A stretch of DNA of 34,566 nucleotides from an uncultured Mycoplasmatota bacterium (GCA_948466395.1 CAOKAG010000011.1:1-34566); one strand, 5' to 3'; counted from the stretch's first letter, positions 1 to 12,046 are shown. Translations and numbers: made by a program. Notes: generated by a model not told the origin, from the letters alone.

Positions 1-54
1 CTACGTGTGTATTGGACTTTCACCAACTAGATATATGCCATGCACGGCACACAC
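1..54 (-). mobile_element. 5' end of a group II intron (partial, continues off the window)
   Basis: Minus strand reads GTGTGTGCCGTGCATGGCATATATCTAGTTGGTGAAAGTCCAATACACACGTAG: GUGYG-like 5' start and the GGTGAAAGTCC segment typical of bacterial group II intron domain I. Reverse transcriptase ORF would lie outside the window. Confidence 0.7.
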
Positions 55-59
55 AGAAA

Positions 60-88
60 AAAACCAATCTTTCGATTGATTCTATATA
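60..88 (-). terminator. Rho-independent terminator just 5' of the intron
   Basis: Minus strand AATCAATC-GAAA-GATTGGTT followed by TTTTT; 8-bp stem (one G-T pair) with tetraloop. Confidence 0.65.
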
Positions 89-222
89 TCAAAGTTCGAA
101 TAGTTCGAACAGATTCGTCAATGGTGCGTTTACTGATGGGGTTTTGCACTCGTCAGTAAAAAAATAAGCTCATTCGTATTTAATAAATAAATTATAACGC
201 AAATGGTTATTTTATACAATGT

Positions 223-1476
223 TTAGTTTTGATAAAAATTATCATTAATAAAATTTATTTGCTTAAAAATTTCTTCTAGTACATTTACTACTATACTATT
301 ACCAGCCATCTTTATAAGTTTCGCATCTGAAAAAAATTTACCATTTTTCTTATTATTAAAGTTGTTATCTAAAAGAATTTGAAAGTCTTGTTCATCAAAC
401 CCCATTAACATAAAGCATTCTCTAGGGGTTAAGTATCTAAAATCGCATTTGCCTAATTTTTTATTTTTATATTTTATAACGCCTGAATTTGGATGTCTAT
501 CTTGTTTAGTTGTTATTGTAGGAACTAAATCAATAAAATTAGTATAATCATATAAAAGAGCATTATTTTTACAAATATCTCTTCTTGATTTTGTATCATT
601 TATTTGATTTGCATCTGCCTCATATTTATATAATGAATTCGAGTAATCAGTTCGTAAAATATCAGCTACATTTTTTGAATCTAATTTTAGTTTTGCTAAA
701 TCATTATTGTGAATAAATTCAAGAATTGTATTTTTTAAATCTTCATCATCATCAACTAAAAAACTTATCATATATACTCTAACCCGATTTTGTGGTATAC
801 CAAAATTTTTAGCATTTAATTTATAAACATAGTTAAAATATCCTAGTTTTTCCAAAGAATTTTGCCATTCTATAAAATTTGCTTCATGTTCTTTAGAAGC
901 AATGTTTCTAACATTCTCCATTAAAAGAAATCTGGGCATAATTTTATTAGCTTCTTTTCTTTCTTTTAATATTCTTTCTATTTGCCACAACATACTTGAT
1001 CTATTATTTGCATTTCTATCAATTCCTCCAGAAGATCCATGCCAAGCTCTAGCTATAGACAAATCTTGACAGGGGAATGAGTAAGTTAATATATTCATAT
1101 CATCTGGTAAATCACAACCATTAATATCAGTAACACTTATTAAATTTTTACTTCTATCAATTGCACAACAAAGTCTTCTCAAAACGTCGATGTTAAGTCT
1201 TTTTAATGCCTCTTTCGTAGCAGGCTTCTTACCATCTGTACTTAAAGTTAATGGTAAAATTTTTTCTAACAAAGCTTCTTTAGACATTTTTTCATATAAG
1301 GTAAGGTTTTGTTTTTTATTATGAATTATATCATAAGCAATTATAGCACTAATATCCCAATCGGCAGTATTTAATATATCAAAATCATAATTATACTTTT
1401 GATTTAAATTTAATAGTGCTTTGGCTTGAGCACCTATTCCACTAAATGTTTCAACCATTTTTAGCATGATATACAA
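223..1476 (-). CDS. DNA (cytosine-5-)-methyltransferase
   Basis: C5-MTase motifs: VETFSGIGAQ (I), SFPCQDLS (IV), MENVRN (VI), GIPQNRVRVYMIS (VIII), RYLTPRECFMLMGF (IX), AGNSIVVNVLEEIF (X). Confidence 0.95.
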   Translation of the reverse strand: MYIMLKMVETFSGIGAQAKALLNLNQKYNYDFDILNTADWDISAIIAYDIIHNKKQNLTLYEKMSKEALLEKILPLTLSTDGKKPATKEALKRLNIDVLRRLCCAIDRSKNLISVTDINGCDLPDDMNILTYSFPCQDLSIARAWHGSSGGIDRNANNRSSMLWQIERILKERKEANKIMPRFLLMENVRNIASKEHEANFIEWQNSLEKLGYFNYVYKLNAKNFGIPQNRVRVYMISFLVDDDEDLKNTILEFIHNNDLAKLKLDSKNVADILRTDYSNSLYKYEADANQINDTKSRRDICKNNALLYDYTNFIDLVPTITTKQDRHPNSGVIKYKNKKLGKCDFRYLTPRECFMLMGFDEQDFQILLDNNFNNKKNGKFFSDAKLIKMAGNSIVVNVLEEIFKQINFINDNFYQN

Positions 1477-1553
1477 CTCCTTACAATATATATATTATAT
1501 TTTACCAGGTTTTAAACTTTTTTACCAGCATCTAATAAAAAGTTTTTAAATTT

Positions 1554-3662
1554 TTAATTTTTAGACAAACCTTCTTCTAATAATTTTTCTCTTATTTCCA
1601 AAATAATACTTGATTGTTTAGTAGAAGGAATTCTGTTATTTTTGGTAATATTTGCAGCTATTTTTAGCAAATCCTCTTCCATTGGGGTTAATAATTTATT
1701 TGCTAAACCGAAATCTAATGCATTTTTCCAATAATCTTCTCCTAAAGTTATTACTTCTATTTCAGAATTTAATTGATTAATTACTTTTCTTTCTTTTTTT
1801 GCATTTGCTTCATCAGACTTTTCATCAAATACATCTACCAAACTACTTATAAATTCATCTAACAAAGTGAAATTTTCATTTTTTGCTCGTTCCCAACAAG
1901 TCTCCTTTTTACACCATTCAGTTACATTTAATGTTAATCTATCATCTCTATTTATAAAATCAAAAGTTTCTCTTGTAGTGATTAGTAATTGTTTTTCTAA
2001 AGCATCATTAATCTTTTGATTATTCCAAATATATTTAAAATCTATCGTTTTATTTAAATCTCTTTTTTTTATTTCGTTGAAAATTATAGAAATTGAATAC
2101 GTAACTATATTTGCACGATAAGCATGTATTTCTTTGTACCATTGCTGATTAGTCACTAATGATTCTGTTGATTTGAATATAATTGCTAGTGAAATTACTT
2201 TTTTAAAATAATATTCGTTGAAAATAGTATTATTTGACTCCCAAGTTTTTGATATTTTTTCAGCAAAATATCTCATATTAGCTTGCGATCCTCTACTTAC
2301 AATGTAAGGAACACATTCATAAGTATTTATATACTTTGCAACATCTACTTTTTTTAATAATTGATTTTTAGGATTTTTAAGTTGAAACTTCTTTTTTTCA
2401 GCTAAAGTTAATTTCATTTGCTCTTGAACATATTGACCTCTTGCTCGTTCATAAAACCACACTGTTTGATATTGGTTGCCATTTACCGTTGGTGCGTATA
2501 TTTTTCTCGAATACTCTTCCAAACGAATGTGATATGGATGATTGGAGAAAAAATCTGCTTCATCTACTTTGTTTTGACTATTAGCACATCTTGATATTAT
2601 TGGAATCATTTCTTTTGCTTTTTCATTGTCTACAACGGATAGTTTCATAGGTACATATATATTTTTTAAATTAACTTTATCTTGCAATTGTGCATTGGCA
2701 ATAGATGCCGTTGTTTGTCCTCCATTGATAATTTGTAAGTCTTTGATGTTTTTTATAAATAAGCCATTATTATTTTCTATTAAGACTTCAGTAGCTGTAG
2801 CTGCAATTCCATTATTATAAGCAAAAAACATTTCTGGCTCATTTAGTATAGTACTTCTAATTCCTTTGTTAACTTTTCCTTTTACGCTTAAAAAAGATCT
2901 TACATTTCCTTCTAATAATCTTGAACCATATTCAAGATATAATTGTGCCAAAACATCTCCTGGAATTACTGCTAAATAGGAAGAATAATTTTCATTTTCA
3001 GTAGCTTTCACACATGATAATCCTTTATCTAACATTTGCGAAAAATCAATTTCAATGCTCTCTTTTCCTAAACTAGATGTATAAATACTATAAAGTCTTG
3101 AAATATCCCAAACATTTAATTCTACAGGTTTATTGGCTAAATTTTCCTTTTTTATATTTTTAACTCTTGTACTTAATTGTTTATTTGTTATAATATAAAA
3201 TCTAAATTTTACTATATTTTGAATTCTATTTTCAATTTCTTTTGCAAAAGCATATCCATAACTACTTTCTTCAAAACCTTTAGATGTGATATAACCATTG
3301 ATACTTGCTTCAACTAAATATCTCATATTATCGTATAATTTATTTATTTCAGTAGCTGTTAGTGTAGCAATTTCTGGAGAATCATTAAAATTACTTAATA
3401 AAATTACACACGATTTATCAAATGGATCAAAATAATAACCATCCATCATGATTTTTCTATTTCTTTCGCCAATTCCTTCGAAATAACCTTGTTCAAAGTC
3501 ATCAAACTCTTCTGCTTCAATTAAAATGTTTACAACATGATTCACAAATTCATCATGAATATCACTTAAATTATAATTTGCAGATATTTTTAAATCTTCT
3601 AAAATTTCATTACTAAATTCTTTTAAATCCACTCTAATCACCGTCAACTTTAAATGTTTCAA
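1554..3662 (-). CDS. AIPR family (abortive infection phage resistance) protein
   Basis: Hallmark segment FAYNNGIAATATEV...IKDLQIINGGQTTASIANA; operon context with Z1. Confidence 0.88.
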   Translation of the reverse strand: MKHLKLTVIRVDLKEFSNEILEDLKISANYNLSDIHDEFVNHVVNILIEAEEFDDFEQGYFEGIGERNRKIMMDGYYFDPFDKSCVILLSNFNDSPEIATLTATEINKLYDNMRYLVEASINGYITSKGFEESSYGYAFAKEIENRIQNIVKFRFYIITNKQLSTRVKNIKKENLANKPVELNVWDISRLYSIYTSSLGKESIEIDFSQMLDKGLSCVKATENENYSSYLAVIPGDVLAQLYLEYGSRLLEGNVRSFLSVKGKVNKGIRSTILNEPEMFFAYNNGIAATATEVLIENNNGLFIKNIKDLQIINGGQTTASIANAQLQDKVNLKNIYVPMKLSVVDNEKAKEMIPIISRCANSQNKVDEADFFSNHPYHIRLEEYSRKIYAPTVNGNQYQTVWFYERARGQYVQEQMKLTLAEKKKFQLKNPKNQLLKKVDVAKYINTYECVPYIVSRGSQANMRYFAEKISKTWESNNTIFNEYYFKKVISLAIIFKSTESLVTNQQWYKEIHAYRANIVTYSISIIFNEIKKRDLNKTIDFKYIWNNQKINDALEKQLLITTRETFDFINRDDRLTLNVTEWCKKETCWERAKNENFTLLDEFISSLVDVFDEKSDEANAKKERKVINQLNSEIEVITLGEDYWKNALDFGLANKLLTPMEEDLLKIAANITKNNRIPSTKQSSIILEIREKLLEEGLSKN

Positions 3663-4557
3663 GACTTTCTAATAATAATTCATAATTTGTTTTTATAATT
3701 CCAATTGGTAACATATCTTTTTTAATTCTTGGAAATCTATTGTTCACTATATAATGATTCTCATTTTTTAATGAATAAACATATTGATCATAATCCTTCT
3801 CGTATTTGTATTTAGCTTGAGCTAATTTTATATCAAATAATGGCTGCAAATTTTGAGGAAGTTCTTTTTTTATTTCTTTAATATAACTATTTAAAGTAAT
3901 GCTATCAGAGACCTCTACATTACTACGTTCTAAAAATAATACTACCAATTCACCATCAACATTTGAATCTAATTGTTCAATAGAACTGATTTTTACAGCA
4001 ATCCCATTTTGATTAATAGTTTTTATTTCATACCAAGTATCATTTATTTCAAAATCTTTATGTGCTAAAGTTGGTCCCATCCATGCATTTAAAGATTTTT
4101 CATATCCATATTTTTTGAACATAATATTCTTCAAAAATATTAGTTCACCCAATAATCCTTTAACTTCTAACTCGTTTAATATTGTATTTAATTGATTTTT
4201 AAATAGTAAAATCCAGTCCTTCCATCTTTGAATAGTAAAATGAATAATATCTTTAGGTAAAATTAGTTCAGAACTTTCAATTATATCTGCACAAAATCTA
4301 TAAAATAAATCACTCATTTCTTCTTCTAATAAATCAAATGAAATAGTAATCTTGTTATCTTCTCTTTGATAAATATTAACTCGTATCATTCTGCTTGATT
4401 CAATTTCTTCTATATTGCCATTTGCAATAATACTCAGCGATTTTTTATTTTCCTCATTTAATCCCAAATAAATATTAAATGGATGCGTTGAATTAATTCT
4501 CTGATAAGAATCTGATATGCAACATGTATTAAATTTTTCTTTTATTTCATCATACAT
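3634..4557 (-). CDS. PD-(D/E)XK motif protein (DUF4420-like)
   Basis: Nuclease-like segment KDFEINDTWYEIKTI; overlaps AIPR by 29 nt and abuts Z1. Confidence 0.8.
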   Translation of the reverse strand: MYDEIKEKFNTCCISDSYQRINSTHPFNIYLGLNEENKKSLSIIANGNIEEIESSRMIRVNIYQREDNKITISFDLLEEEMSDLFYRFCADIIESSELILPKDIIHFTIQRWKDWILLFKNQLNTILNELEVKGLLGELIFLKNIMFKKYGYEKSLNAWMGPTLAHKDFEINDTWYEIKTINQNGIAVKISSIEQLDSNVDGELVVLFLERSNVEVSDSITLNSYIKEIKKELPQNLQPLFDIKLAQAKYKYEKDYDQYVYSLKNENHYIVNNRFPRIKKDMLPIGIIKTNYELLLESLETFKVDGD

Positions 4558-7241
4558 TATTCTTCACCATCTTCAACATCGATTTGCCCTAAAGCAGAAA
4601 ATATTTTATTTATTTTATAAGTTGCATATTTAGTTTTTTCATCTTGCAATTCAGGTATTCCTATTTCTAATCCTACCAATGGAGTACTAATATTCGTAGG
4701 ATAATCAGGATTTATATTAAGTTCAATTAAATAAATTAGCAATAGAGGATTTCTTTTTATTTGCTGTATAAAATACGATTTATCACTTACAGTTTTTGCA
4801 CCCTCATGATACTTAAAATATTCATTTTTAGCAAACTCGATTTGTTCTTTTAATAAACCAAATTTTGTATCACCAAGACTTCCTAACCTTATTTTTGATT
4901 TACTAATTCTAATAAGTTCTTGTGAACTATTGACAATATCGTAACTTCTTTGACTATATTGTATTTTTATATCATCAAATAGTGTGTTATTATCACTACC
5001 ATCCCCACTCGGAAAGGCAATATCCCAATAATCCAATTCACTTCCTGCATAGTTTTCAATAAATTTTGCAATTGCTTCTCCATCAAAATGAGAATTCGCA
5101 TATGGAAAATCACATTTTTTCAAGAAATCAATCACATACTTCTTCTCAATTTGAAAATAACCGTATTTATTAGTTGCTAAATCTTTAGTTGGATATTTAT
5201 TTTGACTTTTTAACTCTTGAATTAATATTTTTACATTGTCATAATTTAGGTTGTTTTTATTTTGATTATTGAAAATATAAGGGGTTTCAACTACTTCACC
5301 ACTCAAAGAAATATTTTGTTTTATTTCTTTGGAAGTTCTCATTTTGTTTCTAGCAGTAACCAATAAAGTATCTATGTCACTTCTAACTCGAAAACCAAAA
5401 TCAAGTGGAGTAAGTCCTAAATCTCGCATTCTTCGAACATCTCTTCTTAGTTCATCAGTAGCTTCACTTATATATTCATACCAATTTATATTTTCTTCAC
5501 TCATCCAAATTCTACATAAATCTTCATAGTTTGTCCTATACCCAAACCATCGTCCCATTTGCATTAATGTATCATACATTTTTGAATTTCTATAGAAGTA
5601 ACTTACAACTAAACCTTCCAATGTTAAACCACGAGATAAACTTAATCCACCAACAGCTATAATTCTTAAACCATTTTCTTCATTTTCTTCATAGTTTAAT
5701 GTACCAGAATTATTTCTGTTTACAATAGTCACTTGTACACTAACAATCGATTCGTATAATTGTTTTTGTATCGTTTCCCACTTAAATCCTACATTAGAAT
5801 ATTCTATATCAAAAGTATTTTTTAAAGTCTCTATATTTTTATTACATAATGCCTCTGTTGGTTGTAAACTTCCAAATGTTTTAACAGAACTCTGTATATC
5901 TTTTAAATAATTATTTATCAAATCATAAATCTGACCTTGACAATTATTAAATCTACTTATATTTACTAACATGGAACGATGAGTAGTAATATCACCGCGC
6001 AAATCTCTAATAACATTTGCTAAAAGAAAAGTATTTATTGCATTGCATAAGCTTGGAGAAAGTTCTGAAAATACCATTTCCTTTTTATGATCAAGTGGAT
6101 AATAGATTTCTCCATCATTTATTATTTTTAACATACTCCTATGTTTTGCACTTTCTGGAAATATATTTCTAGCGCCGATATAATTTGAAGGAGGATTTAA
6201 AGTATAAATATAATTTTTAGGAAATAAATCTTCGTTTGCCATTTCCTCATTTGTTTCTGGATCAATAAAAATATTAGCGAATGGAGTAGCGGTAAATCCA
6301 ACATAACTAGCCCTATTAAACATACTTAACATTTCCCTTATCAAAGCATTAGTTTTAGTAGGATCTCTATCTTCTGAATTCGTATTTATTGAAGCATTAT
6401 CTGATTCATCATCAATCATTAATAAAGATTTATCAATTTTATTATTACCATTTGTATTCAGCCTTTTGAACCAGTCATTTAATTTATTTAAGGCATTCAC
6501 ATTCTTTTTTATAACAAATATTGCAGGATCATTTAAAGAATCTAATGGTAATCCTAAATTATTAGCTTGTTGTGCTTTAAAATCAGATATTTTAGTAGTA
6601 AATGAAACTGCTTTTAGACTTTTATCATATTTACCAACACCAACTTCAACATCTTTTTGTTTCATCATAAAATTACTATCTCTGCCCGTAAATGCCTCAT
6701 CAATTCTTTTTTGGGTTTGCCTTCTTAATCTTTCAATCGTACCTGTTAACAAAACAATTACTTTATATCCTGCATCAGCGGCTTTGCAAATTAATCCACT
6801 ATAATTTGCTGTTTTCCCAGATTGTACATCTCCGATAATTAAACCTCTTCTTTGGAAATTTAATTGATAGGGATCTCCTAGTAAGTCAGTTAATTCATCA
6901 CTAACTAGATCCATTGTATTTACCGTTGGAACTGAAAATCCCTTATCATTTAATAAGTATGTTCTGTATCTTTCCCAGTAACTCATACTTAATTCTTTTT
7001 TTCTATTCATAAACCAAGGTTTATATGGTAAAATTATTCCAATACCTTTATCTAAAGTAATTAAATATTCAGCATGAATTTCTTTTCTAATTAGCGATAT
7101 ATCACTTTCAGTAATATCTTTAAATAATGGACTCAATCTTAATTCTCGAATTATTCTATCTATTTCTTTTTCATCATAAACTTCATTACTTGCTAAATAA
7201 CTTTTAATCATATTTTTAAAATTAGAAATTTGTTTGTTCAT
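4557..7241 (-). CDS. Z1 domain-containing helicase-like ATPase
   Basis: GDVQSGKTANYSGLICKAADAGYKVIVLLTGTIERLRRQTQKRIDEAF, MIDDESDNAS, GLSLSRGLTLEGL, MGRWFGYR. Confidence 0.9.
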   Translation of the reverse strand: MNKQISNFKNMIKSYLASNEVYDEKEIDRIIRELRLSPLFKDITESDISLIRKEIHAEYLITLDKGIGIILPYKPWFMNRKKELSMSYWERYRTYLLNDKGFSVPTVNTMDLVSDELTDLLGDPYQLNFQRRGLIIGDVQSGKTANYSGLICKAADAGYKVIVLLTGTIERLRRQTQKRIDEAFTGRDSNFMMKQKDVEVGVGKYDKSLKAVSFTTKISDFKAQQANNLGLPLDSLNDPAIFVIKKNVNALNKLNDWFKRLNTNGNNKIDKSLLMIDDESDNASINTNSEDRDPTKTNALIREMLSMFNRASYVGFTATPFANIFIDPETNEEMANEDLFPKNYIYTLNPPSNYIGARNIFPESAKHRSMLKIINDGEIYYPLDHKKEMVFSELSPSLCNAINTFLLANVIRDLRGDITTHRSMLVNISRFNNCQGQIYDLINNYLKDIQSSVKTFGSLQPTEALCNKNIETLKNTFDIEYSNVGFKWETIQKQLYESIVSVQVTIVNRNNSGTLNYEENEENGLRIIAVGGLSLSRGLTLEGLVVSYFYRNSKMYDTLMQMGRWFGYRTNYEDLCRIWMSEENINWYEYISEATDELRRDVRRMRDLGLTPLDFGFRVRSDIDTLLVTARNKMRTSKEIKQNISLSGEVVETPYIFNNQNKNNLNYDNVKILIQELKSQNKYPTKDLATNKYGYFQIEKKYVIDFLKKCDFPYANSHFDGEAIAKFIENYAGSELDYWDIAFPSGDGSDNNTLFDDIKIQYSQRSYDIVNSSQELIRISKSKIRLGSLGDTKFGLLKEQIEFAKNEYFKYHEGAKTVSDKSYFIQQIKRNPLLLIYLIELNINPDYPTNISTPLVGLEIGIPELQDEKTKYATYKINKIFSALGQIDVEDGEE

Positions 7242-8696
7242 TTATACCACCTCATATTCAAACATTTCTTTTAGCTTTTCATATTTACAATAGGGTTCAG
7301 TTTTTAATAACTCTTTTAGCACAATTTGCGAATCTAATCCATGCTCTTCACAAAATTTCAACTGAATTTTAATTTCATTAAAAAGATTGTCTATATCTTC
7401 TTTTGTATCTAAATTAATATCTCCCTTTGCTCCATCTAAATATATTGAATGTATAGGAAAATAATTTTCAATATTTTCAATAATTACTGATAATAATTTT
7501 AATTGTTTGTCATTTAAACTTGTTTCAAGCATTTTTAATTGAGGCATTTCGCGGTTTATTTTATATTCATAACAATTGTCTCTCATTTCTATTCTATCCC
7601 AAATATAATTCACATTATTATTTATTTTTCTTCCTCTATACTCATGAACATTTTTACTTTTAATAACAGAACCTACAATAGCACTGTATAAATTTTGTTT
7701 TATTAAATCTGGTAAATTAACAGAGCTTTTTTTTATATCAATTCCCCACATATAATCTAAAGAGCTAGGAATATCGACTTGTATTCTAGCTAATTTTCCT
7801 AATTCTTCTTTCCTAGCTAACCTAAACCATGTTCCATGGATTATTAATCTTTTATTTCTATAAATGTAAAAACCTTGATTATTTTTTAAATCATCTTTTC
7901 CCCCAACTTTTTTTATGTCTTCAGGAGTCAACTTATTGAAAAATGGTAAAATATATGGTTGTAATGTAATAGTAGATTTATCAATAGTAAATGATTGTTC
8001 TCTCATAATTTGAGTAGCTTTATGATTAGTTAAAAAAGGATCAACAGGTTCAATTTTTTTATTATTAACATAAATACTAACTTTATCCTCTAAAAATCTA
8101 TGAAAAACTAATGCTAAATGATCCATTGTTGTAGACATATAATTAGTAATTGTATTTTCTAAATTGCTAGTTGAGGATGATATTCTATCAAAATTTTGTA
8201 ATAAAACATAAGTTCCAGAATCAACATTATTAAATAAATTTATCATAGGTAATTTGTTTATTTCTTCTTTAATATATTCGACTATAACCCAACCTTTTTT
8301 TTCATATACTAAATCTATATCCCATGAAAAACAAGATATTTTTTCATTTTTTTTACTAGCAACCACTAATTTTCTACACTGAGATAACGAAGCAGATTTA
8401 AGTCCTAATCCAAAGCGTCCTAAATCAACATCATTTCTCTCATCAATCGGATTTTTACTACCATATCTTAATGCTTCTTCTAATTCTTTTTCATCCATGC
8501 CACACCCATTATCAAATATAATTAATTTTGGGTTTGATCCAGGAGTTAAAAATATATCTATTTTTTTTGCATTTGCACTAATACTATTATCTACTAAATC
8601 TGCTATTGCTGTTTCAAAAGAATAACCTATAGATCTCATCGATTCAATTAGTTGAGGAGCAAATGGAATACTTTCTTTTTCTATCATAGTTAACAC
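7242..8696 (-). CDS. GHKL (MutL/MORC/HSP90-like) ATP-binding protein
   Basis: N-box ETAIADLVDNSISANA, DNGCGM, RFGLGLKSASLSQC; first gene of the operon, directly adjacent to Z1. Confidence 0.9.
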   Translation of the reverse strand: MLTMIEKESIPFAPQLIESMRSIGYSFETAIADLVDNSISANAKKIDIFLTPGSNPKLIIFDNGCGMDEKELEEALRYGSKNPIDERNDVDLGRFGLGLKSASLSQCRKLVVASKKNEKISCFSWDIDLVYEKKGWVIVEYIKEEINKLPMINLFNNVDSGTYVLLQNFDRISSSTSNLENTITNYMSTTMDHLALVFHRFLEDKVSIYVNNKKIEPVDPFLTNHKATQIMREQSFTIDKSTITLQPYILPFFNKLTPEDIKKVGGKDDLKNNQGFYIYRNKRLIIHGTWFRLARKEELGKLARIQVDIPSSLDYMWGIDIKKSSVNLPDLIKQNLYSAIVGSVIKSKNVHEYRGRKINNNVNYIWDRIEMRDNCYEYKINREMPQLKMLETSLNDKQLKLLSVIIENIENYFPIHSIYLDGAKGDINLDTKEDIDNLFNEIKIQLKFCEEHGLDSQIVLKELLKTEPYCKYEKLKEMFEYEVV

Positions 8697-8794
8697 TCCT
8701 TCGCAACCTAATTATATCAAATAATTGTAAATATATATAGGTTATACCAGTAAATATATTATTTAAATTTTAACAACAGGATATGAGAAAACAC

Positions 8795-8845
8795 CACGAA
8801 ATCTTAGAAGCCTTATAAATAAAGGCTTTCTAATGATTTTCCGTG
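8795..8845. repeat. Imperfect inverted repeat / hairpin
   Basis: CACGAAATCTTAGAAGCCTT ... AAAGGCTTTCTAATGATTTTCCGTG, ~18 paired positions with small bulges. Confidence 0.6.
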
Positions 8846-8985
8846 CACCAATACCTATTTCGCACTTGCGAAATGTATGTACAAGTTTAACTTTTTGTAT
8901 ATACAAATACCTTTTTTCTAACCTAAATTCCTTATTTTAAAAGAAAAACTTGTATATACAATTGTAAATACAACCTATTTTTTAT

Positions 8986-9219
8986 CTAAAGATTAAGTTC
9001 TAATTCTTCTTCTATAAATAACACTTCTTTTTTATCAGTGCTGTATCTAAAATAGGCTTGTTTATCATCACAATCAATTACTTTAATAGTATCTTTATCA
9101 TACAAAAATATTTTAAATGAAAATATATTTAGATTCTTTTTAAAATATTGTAATACTCGATATTGATTGATTGTTTCTACGCGATTTTTAATTATTTCAT
9201 CACTTGTTAGTTGTTTCAT
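8986..9219 (-). CDS. small hypothetical protein
   Basis: ORF track; likely start MKQLTSDEIIKNRV overlapping the stop of the upstream gene. Confidence 0.5.
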   Translation of the reverse strand: MKQLTSDEIIKNRVETINQYRVLQYFKKNLNIFSFKIFLYDKDTIKVIDCDDKQAYFRYSTDKKEVLFIEEELELNL

Positions 9220-9373
9220 TTTTAGTTTCCTTTCTTTCATTTTCTTTTGTATATTCAATCAATAGATTTTTATATTGTTGTTCTATTGATTTTGGGATAA
9301 ACTCTAATACTTTTGTTTCATCTTTAAAATATTCAAATAATTGTGGTATTAATAGCTTAAAAAATTCATTCAT
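9200..9373 (-). CDS. small hypothetical protein (57 aa)
   Basis: Start ATG at 9373 preceded by AGGAGGTGCC RBS; product MNEFFKLLIPQLFEYFKDETK... Confidence 0.6.
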   Translation of the reverse strand: MNEFFKLLIPQLFEYFKDETKVLEFIPKSIEQQYKNLLIEYTKENERKETKNETTNK

Positions 9374-9410
9374 GGCACCTCCTTTCTGCAAACAAAAATG
9401 AGATATATTT

Positions 9411-11357
<1,947 letters not shown>

Positions 11358-11651
11358 TTAACAATCTTTATTCATCGTATTTAAGATAGAAATATACTTA
11401 GTGATAGAAATAATAGCACTCTCATTTGGAAGATAAATTTTATCATCATTATCATAAAGTAAAGCAACAAGAGTATTCTTTTTATTACTAACAATAATCT
11501 TATGTGGTTCTTGAACGCTTAGATTTGTTTTATTAAATTTAATCAAATGTCCATTAATAAACTCAACTTTTAAGTTTCCCATACTAACTTTCATTTTTAG
11601 TTTTTTCTTAATTTCACAAGGAAATTCTAATGTTTCTATGGTCGTTTTCAT
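11358..11651 (-). CDS. hypothetical protein
   Basis: 97-aa ORF from the track; no recognised domain. Confidence 0.5.
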   Translation of the reverse strand: MKTTIETLEFPCEIKKKLKMKVSMGNLKVEFINGHLIKFNKTNLSVQEPHKIIVSNKKNTLVALLYDNDDKIYLPNESAIISITKYISILNTMNKDC

Positions 11652-11754
11652 AAAAATTCATCAACTCCTTTACAACAATGAAAAAAGCCCATAATATCAA
11701 ATACTATGAACTTTATATATGTAAAATCGCTTAAAGTGCGACTTTTAACCTCAA

Positions 11755-11839
11755 TGGTGCAGGTAAAGGGACTTGAACCCCCATGGATTGCTCCGCTAGA
11801 TCCTAAGTCTAGTGCGTCTACCAATTTCGCCATACCTGC
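11755..11839 (-). tRNA. tRNA-Leu (TAG)
   Basis: Minus strand GCAGGTATGGCGAAATTGGTAGACGCACTAGACTTAGGATCTAGCGG...GGTTCAAGTCCCTTTACCTGCACCA; class II tRNA with encoded CCA. Confidence 0.95.
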
Positions 11840-11848
11840 ATTATAAAA

Positions 11849-11925
11849 TGGTGGACCTCGAAGGACTCGAACCTTCGACCGCCCGGTTATGAGCCGGATG
11901 CTCTAACCAACTGAGCTAGAGGTCC
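11849..11925 (-). tRNA. tRNA with CAT anticodon, probably tRNA-Ile2 (lysidine)
   Basis: Minus strand GGACCTCTAGCTCAGTTGGTTAGAGCATCCGGCTCATAACCGGGCGGTCGAAGGTTCGAGTCCTTCGAGGTCCACCA; GGACC acceptor resembles Firmicutes/Mollicutes tRNA-Ile2. Confidence 0.92.
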
Positions 11926-12019
11926 AATTACTAATTTATCATATCACAATAATTGTCGTCTTTCAAGCTCTTTTAATAAAAATATACAATTATAAAAAAT
12001 TTTATAAAATTACAAATTA

Positions 12020-12046
12020 AAAAGATAAGCATCGCTTTACTTATCT
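12020..12046 (-). terminator. Rho-independent terminator overlapping a stop codon
   Basis: AAGATAAG/CTTATCTT 8-bp stem followed by T run on minus strand. Confidence 0.7.

Noticed and set aside
121-170. TTTACTGA...TCAGTAAA inverted repeat downstream of the methyltransferase gene
   Set aside because: 8-bp arms but no T tract on the correct side, so not called as a terminator.
2626-2820. Plus-strand ORFs opposite large minus-strand genes (also 5329-5529, 6466-6804, 9871-10227, 17972-18301, 19545-19898, 27835-28095, 30833-31036 and similar)
   Set aside because: Antisense to well-supported coding genes, low-complexity composition, no RBS or domain support.
11648-11833. 61-aa ORF MAKLVDALDLGSSGAIHGGSSPF...
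   Set aside because: Translation of the tRNA-Leu gene; not a protein.
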